From: DASQPR01 sp963836785
GTDB taxonomy: Bacteria; Actinomycetota; Actinomycetes; Mycobacteriales; Micromonosporaceae
Length of the DNA: 64,000 bases
Direction of reading: 5' to 3'
NCBI GenBank assembly: GCA_963836785.1
Contig: CAWIKW010000004.1
Coordinates: 262,340 to 326,339 of the forward strand
Positions 33,697-40,690 of the stretch are shown here, piece after piece. The notes below the pieces were generated by a model. The model was not told the origin of the DNA, did no database searches, and saw only the letters and a program-made list of their open reading frames with translations. The position numbers and the translations under genes were made by a program. Position 1 is the first letter of the stretch. The number at the start of each line of letters is the position of its first letter.

Positions 33697-35298
33697 GTGG
33701 GGAACCCCGACGCCTCGTCGCAGTCGCATCCGGCCACCGGCGACGGCGTCGAGAGCCCTGTCGGCGCACCGGACGCGTCGCCCGGCGGCGATACCGCGGT
33801 CGATTCGTCGTCGACATCGTCGTCGACGCCGTCGGTTCCGCGTCCGTCCGGCCCGGCCGATGATGCGTTCGTCGCGCCGCCTGCTGATGCGTTCGTCGCA
33901 CCGCCTGCTGGACCCGGTGCGTCCGCTGCTTATCCCGCCTGGTCCGGCGGACCGTATCCGTACCCGGTCGCGAGCCCGGCCGGCCCCTGGCCGTACCCGC
34001 CCTATGTGCCCCCGCCGCGCCGGCGCCGCGGTCTGGCCGTGGCCATCGTCGTCGGCGCGATCGTGGTCGCCCTGGTCGGGACCTTCGGAGTCGCTTCCGC
34101 CTTGCGCGTCGCCCGGCCGGTTGGGCATCCGGGATTTGGCAGCCTAGGCCCGGTGGGCCCGGTCAGCACGGGTCCGGCCGGGACGCAGACGGATGGGTCG
34201 CTGGACGCCGTGCTCAATTCCCAGTCGGGCGCGCTCATCGATGGCAACGAGGCCGGCTTCCTGGCCGCGGTGGATCCAACGGCGACGTCGGCCGTCGCCG
34301 CATACAAAAAGATGTACGCGAACCTCCGAGCGCTGCACGTCAGCACGTTCGACCAGTCGACCGACGCGAGCTTCGCAGGCGACCGTGCGGACGTGGACAT
34401 CTACGTCCGTTACTGCCTGGTGTATCTCTGCGGTGACACGGACCTGACCGTCACCGTCGACATCGTCAACGGGAAGGCGGAGATCGTCGCGTACACGGCC
34501 CCTGCGGTGAGCGCGGACGACGTCGTACCGATCCCGTGGCAGGCGTCGGCATTGTCGGTCGTGACCGGTACGGACGCGACCGGTACGGACGTGATCGTCG
34601 CGGCCGACGCGGCGGAGAAGTCGCAGCTCACGCGAGTCCTGCCGATGGCCGAACGGGCGGCGGCGGCGGCCGACAAGTACGCACACTGGGAAGAGGTGCC
34701 GACCTACCTCGTCTACCTCGCCGACCACCGCGACGCGGCCAAGTGGTTCGGCGGGATCCTCGAGAATTCCGATGGCGAGGCCGTTTCGCTCACGTCCACG
34801 GACATCGAGGTGATGGTCGTGCTGCCCGACGCCGCGAACCACCGCTACACCGGCGACGGCGGGCTGGAGATGGTAATCCAGCACGAGATGGGTCACGTGG
34901 CCACGCTCTACAACGATTCGCAGGACTACGGCTACGACTCCTTCATCGAGGGCATCGCCGAATACATCGCCTACGCCGGCCACCCCACCTGGGACGATTA
35001 CCGGCTCGCCGACACCCGCGAGTACGTCCGCGAGGGCAAATGGTCCGGCCAGTGCTACCTGACCAAGGAGATCTCGTCCAGCGACGGACTGACCGGCTCG
35101 GCGGCGTACGGCATCGGCTATCTGACGATCAAGTACCTCGTCGGGAAGTACGGCGAATCGGCGATGCTCGACTTCTGGGGCGGCGTCGAGCGGGACGGGC
35201 TGACCGTCGACCTTTCGGCCCGTAACACGTTCCACGTGGCGTGGAAGACCGTGAACGCCGGCTGCGCGAGCTACGTCCGCCGGACGCTACACGCCTGA
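33697..35298 (+). CDS. Membrane-anchored HExxH metallopeptidase-like protein, copy 2
   Basis: 533 residues, as in copy 1, with HEMGH at residues 396-400 again and FIEGIAEYIAY behind it. The N-terminal ~105 residues differ in sequence but are again Pro/Ser/Tyr-rich, followed by RRRRG and a membrane helix (LAVAIVVGAIVVALVGTFGV). The extracellular part is conserved: SGALIDGNEAGFLAAVDP, the YCLVYLC pair, ERAAAAADKYAHW, WFGGILENS, IQHEMGHVATLYND, GQCYLTKEI, TGSAAYGIGYLT and CASYVRRTLHA at the very end. The two extracellular Cys pairs could form disulfides. This is a tandem duplication in which the catalytic half stayed similar and the cytoplasmic tail drifted. Confidence 0.8.
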   Translation: MGNPDASSQSHPATGDGVESPVGAPDASPGGDTAVDSSSTSSSTPSVPRPSGPADDAFVAPPADAFVAPPAGPGASAAYPAWSGGPYPYPVASPAGPWPYPPYVPPPRRRRGLAVAIVVGAIVVALVGTFGVASALRVARPVGHPGFGSLGPVGPVSTGPAGTQTDGSLDAVLNSQSGALIDGNEAGFLAAVDPTATSAVAAYKKMYANLRALHVSTFDQSTDASFAGDRADVDIYVRYCLVYLCGDTDLTVTVDIVNGKAEIVAYTAPAVSADDVVPIPWQASALSVVTGTDATGTDVIVAADAAEKSQLTRVLPMAERAAAAADKYAHWEEVPTYLVYLADHRDAAKWFGGILENSDGEAVSLTSTDIEVMVVLPDAANHRYTGDGGLEMVIQHEMGHVATLYNDSQDYGYDSFIEGIAEYIAYAGHPTWDDYRLADTREYVREGKWSGQCYLTKEISSSDGLTGSAAYGIGYLTIKYLVGKYGESAMLDFWGGVERDGLTVDLSARNTFHVAWKTVNAGCASYVRRTLHA

Positions 35299-35432
35299 CG
35301 CGGCGCGCGGCTTGACCCGGCGCTCTAGCCCGGCGGGGAGGTCGAGCCAGGCGCTAGATCCCGTGATGCGGGCGGCACGTCCTTGATTGTGAGACAGGGC
35401 ACCCTAGCGCGGTGATCCACGGGACACGCCCG

Positions 35433-35438
35433 TACGCT
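35433..35438 (+). promoter_or_regulatory. -10 hexamer TACGCT, leaderless promoter of aroG
   Basis: TACGCT ends 7 bases before ATG 35446. Confidence 0.5.
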
Positions 35439-35445
35439 TGGCAGC

Positions 35446-36837
35446 ATGCGCCAGGAGTGGCATAAATTCCGGAACCCGGGCCTCGATATCGGCCGGCCGC
35501 CGACCGATGCGGCCGAGATCGCCGCGTTCGGCCTCGACAACTGGCGCTCGCTGCCGCGTGAGCAGATGCCGCCGTGGCCGGACATGGCCAAGGTCGACGA
35601 GGTCACCACCGTGCTGTCGACCGTCCCGACGATCGTCGCGCCCTATGAGGTCGACGAGCTTCGATCGCGCCTGGCCCAGGTGTGCGAGGGCAACGCCTTC
35701 GTGCTGCAGGGCGGCGACTGCGCCGAGACGTTCGTCGACAACACCGAGGCGCATCTGCTGTCCAACGCCCGGACCCTGCTGCAGATGGCCGTGGTCCTGA
35801 CGTACGGCGCGAGCCTGCCGGTGGTCAAGGTCGCCCGGGTCGCCGGTCAGTACACGAAGCCCCGCACCGCGGCGCTCGACTCGCTCGGCCTCCCCGCCTA
35901 CCGCGGTGACATGATCAACTCGCTCGAGCCGACCGAGGCTGCCCGCGTCGCCGATCCCCAGCGGATGATTCGCGCCTACGCCAACGCGTCCAGCGCGATG
36001 AACATGCTGCGCGCCTACCTCGGCGGCGGCATGGGCGATCTGCACGCCGTACACGATTGGAACAAGGGCTTCGTCACGACGTCCCGCGCCGGCGAGCGCT
36101 ACGAAGCGCTGGCCGCGGAGATCGATCGCGCGCTCGCGTTCATCCGCGCCTGCGGCATGAAGGACGACGAAGCGCTGCGGACGGTCACGCTCTACTGCTC
36201 GCACGAGGCCCTCGCGCTCGAATACGACCGAGCCCTCACCCGGGTCGCCGACAACCGTGCCTTCGGCCTGTCCGCCCATTTCCTGTGGGTCGGCGAGCGC
36301 ACCCGTCAGCTGGGCAATGCCCACGTCGACTTCGTGTCACGCATCGCCAACCCGATCGGCGTGAAGCTCGGGCCGGACACGACGCCGGAGACCGCGATCG
36401 AGCTGTGCGAGAGGCTGAACCCGGACAACGTGCCGGGCCGTCTCACGCTCGTGTCCCGGATGGGCAACCAGAAGGTCCGCGACGTGCTGCCGTCCATCGT
36501 CGAGAAGACCACCGCCGCCGGTTGCAAGATCGTCTGGCAGTGCGACCCGATGCACGGCAACACGCACGAGTCGTCCAACGGTTACAAGACCCGCCACTTC
36601 GACCGGATCGTCGACGAGGTGCTGGGCTACTTCGAGGTGCACCGGCAGCTCGGCACCCATCCGGGCGGACTGCACGTCGAGCTCACCGGCGAGGACGTGA
36701 CCGAGTGCCTCGGCGGTGCTCAGGCCATCGAAGATGCCGACCTGCCCGGTCGCTACGAGACCGCCTGCGACCCACGGCTGAACACGCAGCAGTCGATCGA
36801 GCTCGCGTTCCTCGTCGCCGAGATGCTGCGAGGCTAG
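35446..36837 (+). CDS. aroG: Class II 3-deoxy-7-phosphoheptulonate (DAHP) synthase
   Basis: 463 residues of the plant/actinobacterial class II type: VLQGGDCAETF (PEP/metal region), VARVAGQYTKPRT, RGDMINSLEP, SHEALALEYDRAL, HFLWVGERTRQL, KLGPDTTPE, KIVWQCDPMHGNTHES and GGLHVELTGEDVTECLGG. It condenses PEP and erythrose-4-phosphate, the first step of the shikimate pathway, in the cytoplasm. M. tuberculosis AroG (Rv2178c) has the same length and is inhibited by combinations of aromatic amino acids; the N-terminal extension that carries part of that regulation is present here. The threonine aldolase follows after four bases. Confidence 0.97.
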   Translation: MRQEWHKFRNPGLDIGRPPTDAAEIAAFGLDNWRSLPREQMPPWPDMAKVDEVTTVLSTVPTIVAPYEVDELRSRLAQVCEGNAFVLQGGDCAETFVDNTEAHLLSNARTLLQMAVVLTYGASLPVVKVARVAGQYTKPRTAALDSLGLPAYRGDMINSLEPTEAARVADPQRMIRAYANASSAMNMLRAYLGGGMGDLHAVHDWNKGFVTTSRAGERYEALAAEIDRALAFIRACGMKDDEALRTVTLYCSHEALALEYDRALTRVADNRAFGLSAHFLWVGERTRQLGNAHVDFVSRIANPIGVKLGPDTTPETAIELCERLNPDNVPGRLTLVSRMGNQKVRDVLPSIVEKTTAAGCKIVWQCDPMHGNTHESSNGYKTRHFDRIVDEVLGYFEVHRQLGTHPGGLHVELTGEDVTECLGGAQAIEDADLPGRYETACDPRLNTQQSIELAFLVAEMLRG

Positions 36838-36841
36838 TTCC

Positions 36842-37903
36842 ATGGCTGGTCCGGTGGCTGGCCCGGTAGTACCGGGCGGGTCGTTCGTCGATCTGCGTAG
36901 CGATACGGTGACGAAGCCGACGGCCGCGATGCGCGCCGCGATGGCATCCGCTGCGGTCGGCGACGACGTGTACGGCGAGGATCCGACCGTCAACGAGCTG
37001 CAGAGCTACGTCGCCGCGCTCTTCGGCCACGAGGCGGCACTGTTCGCTCCGTCCGGCTCGATGGCGAATCAGATCGCGTTGCAGCTGGCGGTGCCGCGGG
37101 GATCGGAACTGCTCTGCGACGGCGACGCCCACGTGATCACGTACGAGATCGGCGCGGCCGCGGCGATCGGCGGGATCTCGACGCGGACGTGGCCGGCCTG
37201 CGGCCCGGACATCGACGTCGATCTCGTGGCGTCACTGGTGCGCCAGGACGGGTATGGGGTGCCCACCCGCGCGATCGCCGTCGAGCAGACGCACAACCAG
37301 GGCGGCGGGGGAGTCATCCCGTTCGAGACGCTGCAAGCGTTGCGCGCCCTCGCCGACGAGCGAGGGCTCGCGCTGCACTGCGACGGCGCGCGGATCTGGC
37401 ACGCGCACGTCGCCGACGGAGTGCCGCTGGCCGAATACGGCGCGCTCTTCGACACGATGTCCGTGTGTCTGTCGAAGGGGCTCGGCGCGCCGGTCGGCTC
37501 GCTCGTGATCGGCAGCGCATCGAAGATCGCCGAGGCGCGGACGATCCGCAAGCGGATGGGCGGCGGTATGCGGCAGGCCGGCATCCTCGCCGCTGCCGGT
37601 CGATACGCGCTCGATCACCACGTCGAGCGGCTGGCCGATGATCACGCCCGCGCGCAACGGTTGGCCGAGGCGTTCGCGCCGTACGGGCTCGTGGACCCGG
37701 CCCGCGTACGGACGAATCTCGTCATGCTCGACACGAGCAAGCACCCGTACGACGCGCCGTCGGTGGTCGCCGCGGCCGCCGAGCATGGCGTCCTGGTGTC
37801 GCCGATGGCCCCGCAACTCGTACGCCTCGTCACCCACCTGGACGTCGGCGACGCGGACATCGACCGCGCGATCGAGGTGCTCAGCCCGATCCTGGCCGGC
37901 TGA
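36842..37903 (+). CDS. Low-specificity L-threonine aldolase (PLP-dependent)
   Basis: 353 residues of the beta-eliminating lyase family: VDLRSDTVTKPTAAMRAAM at the start, DVYGEDPTVNELQ, FAPSGSMANQIAL, EQTHNQGGGGVIPFE, LHCDGARIWHA and the PLP-binding Lys212 in SVCLSKGLGAPVGS. It splits L-threonine or allo-threonine to glycine and acetaldehyde. ATG at 36842 is four bases from the aroG stop, so the two are one operon, although no metabolic link is obvious. A 235-base gap with the second copy of the 62-bp palindrome follows. Confidence 0.94.
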   Translation: MAGPVAGPVVPGGSFVDLRSDTVTKPTAAMRAAMASAAVGDDVYGEDPTVNELQSYVAALFGHEAALFAPSGSMANQIALQLAVPRGSELLCDGDAHVITYEIGAAAAIGGISTRTWPACGPDIDVDLVASLVRQDGYGVPTRAIAVEQTHNQGGGGVIPFETLQALRALADERGLALHCDGARIWHAHVADGVPLAEYGALFDTMSVCLSKGLGAPVGSLVIGSASKIAEARTIRKRMGGGMRQAGILAAAGRYALDHHVERLADDHARAQRLAEAFAPYGLVDPARVRTNLVMLDTSKHPYDAPSVVAAAAEHGVLVSPMAPQLVRLVTHLDVGDADIDRAIEVLSPILAG

Positions 37904-37996
37904 CGCCGGGCCGGTGGCGGCGGCGACTCAGGGCCTGGTGGCGACGGCCCGGGGTCGCTGGTGACGCGCGGCTGGTTGCGACGCGAGTCCGGCGGT

Positions 37997-38058
37997 GATC
38001 CACCAGCGTGGACGATTTGGGCCGCGGCATCGACCGTTATCGTCCAGGCCAGTGGATC
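37997..38058. repeat. 62-bp imperfect palindrome, interspersed repeat family 1, copy B
   Basis: Arms 37997-38017 and 38038-38058 pair at 17 of 21 positions. Compared with copy A at 4426-4487, changes in the arms partly compensate each other (left positions 10-11 T,G to G,C, with right positions 53-52 G,C to C,G), as expected if the folded form is kept. It lies in the gap between the aldolase and the toxin-antitoxin pair; the rest of that gap holds nothing I can identify. Confidence 0.85.
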
Positions 38059-38128
38059 ATGCATGAGGACGATCGGCGCTCGCCCTGATCCGCCCGCCGC
38101 TGACGTTCCGTTCCGGTGCGTACGCGCG

Positions 38129-38134
38129 TAGCAT
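38129..38134 (+). promoter_or_regulatory. -10 hexamer TAGCAT, leaderless promoter of the toxin-antitoxin pair
   Basis: TAGCAT ends 6 bases before the antitoxin ATG at 38141. Confidence 0.5.
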
Positions 38135-38140
38135 CGCCGT

Positions 38141-38353
38141 ATGAAGTCGCGTGTGACCCTCAGTCTCGACGAGACGACGGTCGAGTTCCTCAACCGCGAG
38201 GCGAAGTCGCAGACCGGCGGAAATGTGTCCGCCTACGTCGACCGCCTGGTCCGGCACACCGCGCTCGCCGAGGCGGCCGCCGCGCTCGGCACCTGGTATG
38301 CCCGCAATCCCGAATACGCCGAGCTCGACGAGCTCGAGCGGAATTCGGAGTGA
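38141..38353 (+). CDS. Ribbon-helix-helix antitoxin
   Basis: 70 residues. The first ~45 have the ribbon-helix-helix shape: a short strand MKSRVTLSLDE, then TTVEFLNREAKSQTGGNVSAYVDRLVRHTA. The acidic C-terminus (YAELDELERNSE) should wrap the toxin. It binds its own promoter as a dimer in related systems and neutralises the MazF-type protein encoded next. The stop overlaps the toxin GTG (GTGA), the usual coupling that keeps antitoxin in excess. Confidence 0.85.
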   Translation: MKSRVTLSLDETTVEFLNREAKSQTGGNVSAYVDRLVRHTALAEAAAALGTWYARNPEYAELDELERNSE

Positions 38354-38661
38354 CGGCGCGGCGCGGCGAGGTCTGGCGCTACGACCCGGTCGTCGCCCGC
38401 CGTGGCATCTCGACGTTGCGGTTGATCGTGTCGGCCGACCCGATCAACAACAACCGCACCGTGCCCGTCGTACTCGCGGTGAATATCGTCGAGACCGATC
38501 CGGGCAGCCTGCTCGCCGTGCCGGTGGACGACTTCGGCTGGGCCAACGCGGTCACCGTACAGCCGATCATGCGGTCGCGACTGCTCGAACGCATGGCGAT
38601 CGCGACACCGGACACGATGGACCAGGTCAGTGCCGCGCTGCGCGCCGCCCAAGACCTCTAG
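38350..38661 (+). CDS. MazF/PemK-type toxin (endoribonuclease-like)
   Basis: 103 residues beginning ARRGEVWRYDPVVARRG, the N-terminal strand typical of MazF/PemK, then LRLIVSADPINNN, VVLAVNIVETDPGSLLAVPVDDFGWANAVTVQPIMRSRLLERMAIATPDTMDQVSAALRAAQDL. The PemK fold cleaves mRNA at short sequences when freed from its antitoxin. GTG at 38350 overlaps the antitoxin stop. The S/T-rich strand after VQP is less conserved than in canonical MazF, so activity should be verified. Its stop codon lies in a 17-bp tandem repeat. Confidence 0.82.
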   Translation: MTARRGEVWRYDPVVARRGISTLRLIVSADPINNNRTVPVVLAVNIVETDPGSLLAVPVDDFGWANAVTVQPIMRSRLLERMAIATPDTMDQVSAALRAAQDL

Positions 38662-38697
38662 GCCAAAGCGACCTCTAGGCCAAAGCGACCTCTAGGC
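38654..38697. repeat. 17-bp tandem repeat across the toxin stop codon
   Basis: ACCTCTAGGCCAAAGCG occurs at 38654-38670 and 38671-38687, with a partial third copy. Each unit contains TAG; the first is the real stop (38659-38661). Confidence 0.88.
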
Positions 38698-38730
38698 CCG
38701 AGCCGCCCGGGCGCCGCGCGAGGCACACTT

Positions 38731-38736
38731 TAGAGT
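38731..38736 (+). promoter_or_regulatory. -10 hexamer TAGAGT before the deaminase leader ORF
   Basis: TAGAGT ends 7 bases before a GTG at 38744 that opens a 14-codon reading frame. Confidence 0.4.
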
Positions 38737-38743
38737 CTCCGAA

Positions 38744-38788
38744 GTGAACGCACACGTGCAGCCGATCCCGCGAGCGGCGCGACGGTGA
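38744..38788 (+). CDS. Possible 14-codon leaderless leader peptide (VNAHVQPIPRAARR)
   Basis: GTG 38744 lies 7 bases after a -10 hexamer, and the frame ends in TGA at 38786-38788, overlapping GTG 38785 of the deaminase as GTGA. This would let ribosomes that load at the 5' end reach the deaminase start, which has no ribosome site. It may instead be chance. Confidence 0.3.
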   Translation: MNAHVQPIPRAARR

Positions 38789-39290
38789 CCCCGGACGAGA
38801 TGGTCGCGGCGGCGATCGAGGTCGCGGAGGCCGGCATGGCCGCCGGTGAGCTGCCGATCGGTGCGGTCGTGGTGATGGGCGACGAGATCGTCGCGCGTCG
38901 CATACCCGGGAACGCGGCGCCGGCCGGCGCCTTGTACACGCGGATCTGCTCGCGATGATCGCGGCCGACGAGCGTCTCGGCAACACGAAGCGGCCGGTGC
39001 CCCTGGCCTTGGCGGTCAACCTGGAACCGTGCGTGATGTGCCTCGGCGCGGCGATGACGCTCGGCGTCGCCGACGTGTACTACGCGTTGGAGTCGCCCGG
39101 CGACGGCGGCGCGGGGATCGCGGCCGGCTGGCGGAACAGCCCGGACACGCCGTTCTTTCGGGTGCCGACGATGACCGCCGGCATACATCGGGCCAAGGCA
39201 CGCGACCAGTTCCGTCGCTACTGCGCCACGGCGTCCGAGTCCGGCTTCAAGGCGTGGGCGCGGACGCTCGCCGATCTTCCCGATCGCTAG
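38785..39290 (+). pseudogene. Cytidine/adenosine deaminase family (TadA/CDA-like), one-base frameshift
   Basis: Two frames join into one deaminase of about 168 residues. Frame 1 (38785-38901) reads VTPDEMVAAAIEVAEAGMAAGELPIGAVVV then MGDEIVARR; frame 2 (from 38901) reads HTRERGAGRRLVHADLLAM, with the HAD variant of the zinc/Glu motif, then EPCVMCLGAAMTLGVADVYYALESP, where PCxxC supplies the other zinc ligands. One base is missing near 38899-38901; left as is, frame 1 stops at once. Either the gene is broken or the sequence has an error. The downstream frame is free of stops and keeps all motifs, so decay would be recent. Confidence 0.75.
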
Positions 39291-39320
39291 CCTGCGACCA
39301 GGGGCCGTCCGGCACCTGCC

Positions 39321-39911
39321 TCAGACCGACCGCCGCATCACCACACGCCGACCGCGTTTCACTCGCGGCTGCGGCACAAACCCGGCCCGCTCGAACTGGC
39401 TGACCGTACCCGTGAAGAAGTCGCCGGCATGACCGCGGACGTCGCGCGGCTCGACGGGATAGCCCTCGACGGTGGTCGCGCCCTGGTCTTTGGCCCAACC
39501 GACCGCGGCGTCGAGCAGTGCGCTCGCGAGGCCGGCGCGGCGATGCCTGCGGCCGACAAAGAAGCAGGTCACCGACCACACGCCGGGTTCGTCGGGATCA
39601 TCCGGCGCGATCGTGGGGGAGGACGAGACCCGCGGGTACGTCGTGCGCGGCGCGACCGCGCACCAGCCGGCCGGCGTGCCGTCGACGTAGGCGAGCAGCC
39701 CGACCGGACCACCGGCCCGGACGACCTTCTCGAACTTCGCCTTGTTGCCGTGCACCGGGTCGCGCGCGGCCGAACCGGTGCCGGCCGACCATTCCTTGGC
39801 CGGCAGGCGCCAGAACATGCACCAGCAGCCGGTGCTGGCGCCGGCCGGACCGAACAGCGTGCACAGGTCGTCCCAGCCGGCCGCGTCGAGCGGTTCGATC
39901 GAGATTGTCAC
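39321..39911 (-). CDS. GNAT N-acetyltransferase, twin B
   Basis: 196 residues: SIEPLDAAGWDDLCTLFGPAG, the unusual GCWCMFWRLPAKEW near the N-terminus, GWCAVAPRTTYPR (strand 4), VWSVTCFFVGRRHRRAGLASALLDAAV (acetyl-CoA loop RRxGxA) and FERAGFVPQPRVKRGRRVVMRR at the end. It transfers an acetyl group from acetyl-CoA to an amine; the substrate is unknown. GTG at 39911 has GAGGTGG upstream. It lies 9 bases behind its paralogue (39921-40511) in the same operon, and both have exactly 196 residues. Confidence 0.9.
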   Translation of the reverse strand: MTISIEPLDAAGWDDLCTLFGPAGASTGCWCMFWRLPAKEWSAGTGSAARDPVHGNKAKFEKVVRAGGPVGLLAYVDGTPAGWCAVAPRTTYPRVSSSPTIAPDDPDEPGVWSVTCFFVGRRHRRAGLASALLDAAVGWAKDQGATTVEGYPVEPRDVRGHAGDFFTGTVSQFERAGFVPQPRVKRGRRVVMRRSV

Positions 39912-39920
39912 GTGACCACC

Positions 39921-40511
39921 TCAGACCTCGCGTCGCATCACGACACGGCGACCGGTCGATGGGCGCGGTTCGCGGACGAATCCGGCCCGGGTGAACTGGC
40001 CGACCGTACCGGTGAAGAAGTCACCGGAGCTGTGCCGCGCGCCGTCGGTCTCGACCGGATAGCCCTCGATGACCGACGCGCCCTGCTCGGCCGCCCAATC
40101 GATCGCGGCGGCGAGCATGGTGTGTCCGAGTCCGTGCGCGCGGTGCGAACGCTTGATGAAGAAGCAGCTGACCGACCAGACGCCGGCCTCGTCCGGATCG
40201 AGCGGCGCAATCGTCGTCGACCGCAGCAATCGCGGGTACGCCAGCCGCGGCGCGACCGCACACCAGCCGACCGGCACGCCGTCGTCGTAGGCGAGCAGGC
40301 CGGTCGGCTCGCCGCCCGCGACGACGGCCTCGAACGCGGCCTTGTTGCCGCACACCGGATCGTGTGCGGCCGCGCCGGCACCGGCGGACCACTCCTTCGC
40401 GCTCAGGCGCCACCACATGCACCAGCAACCGCTGTTGGCGCCGCCGCGCCCGAACAACGTGACAAGGTCGTCCCACCGGGTGCGGTCCAGAGGCTCGATC
40501 GACAGCGTCAT
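39921..40511 (-). CDS. GNAT N-acetyltransferase, twin A
   Basis: 196 residues, paralogous to twin B along the whole length (SIEPLDRTRWDDLVTLFG, GCWCMWWRLSAKEW, GWCAVAPRLAYPR, VWSVSCFFIKRSHRAHGLGHTML, FTRAGFVREPRPSTGRRVVMRRE). The acetyl-CoA loop differs (KRSHRAHGLG against RRHRRAGLA), which may reflect a change in activity. ATG at 40511 overlaps the stop of a 58-residue membrane protein (ATGA), so the two are co-translated. The frame is open to 40670, but the upstream part is that small gene read in another frame. Confidence 0.9.
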   Translation of the reverse strand: MTLSIEPLDRTRWDDLVTLFGRGGANSGCWCMWWRLSAKEWSAGAGAAAHDPVCGNKAAFEAVVAGGEPTGLLAYDDGVPVGWCAVAPRLAYPRLLRSTTIAPLDPDEAGVWSVSCFFIKRSHRAHGLGHTMLAAAIDWAAEQGASVIEGYPVETDGARHSSGDFFTGTVGQFTRAGFVREPRPSTGRRVVMRREV

Positions 40512-40684
40512 CGCAGCTCCCGCAGGATGTCCCCGGCGAACCCATTCGCCACGGTGAGGACGATGACGACCGCGATCACCACGGCGACGCTGCCGATGAT
40601 CGCGGCCAGCGCGCAGCCCCAGCGCGAGGGCGCGCCGGACGGCTGGTCGGGCCGGTTGTCGTCGCGCCACGGATCAGGGTTCAT
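40508..40684 (-). CDS. Small single-span membrane protein, 58 residues
   Basis: The protein reads MNPDPWRDDNRPDQPSGAPS, then RWGCALAAIIGSVAVVIAVV and IVLTVANGFAGDILRELR. One membrane helix (about residues 24-46) follows an acidic, Pro-rich cytoplasmic head. The stop overlaps the ATG of GNAT twin A by ATGA, and the start is 6 bases after the methyltransferase stop, so it fits the operon exactly. Function unknown; it may tether or accompany the acetyltransferases (inference). Confidence 0.65.
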   Translation of the reverse strand: MNPDPWRDDNRPDQPSGAPSRWGCALAAIIGSVAVVIAVVIVLTVANGFAGDILRELR

Positions 40685-40690
40685 GTCCGC

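Noticed and set aside
38116..38661. Toxin frame read from 38116 as a 181-residue protein
   Set aside because: The first 78 codons lie over the antitoxin gene in another frame; the PemK-like fold begins at GTG 38350.
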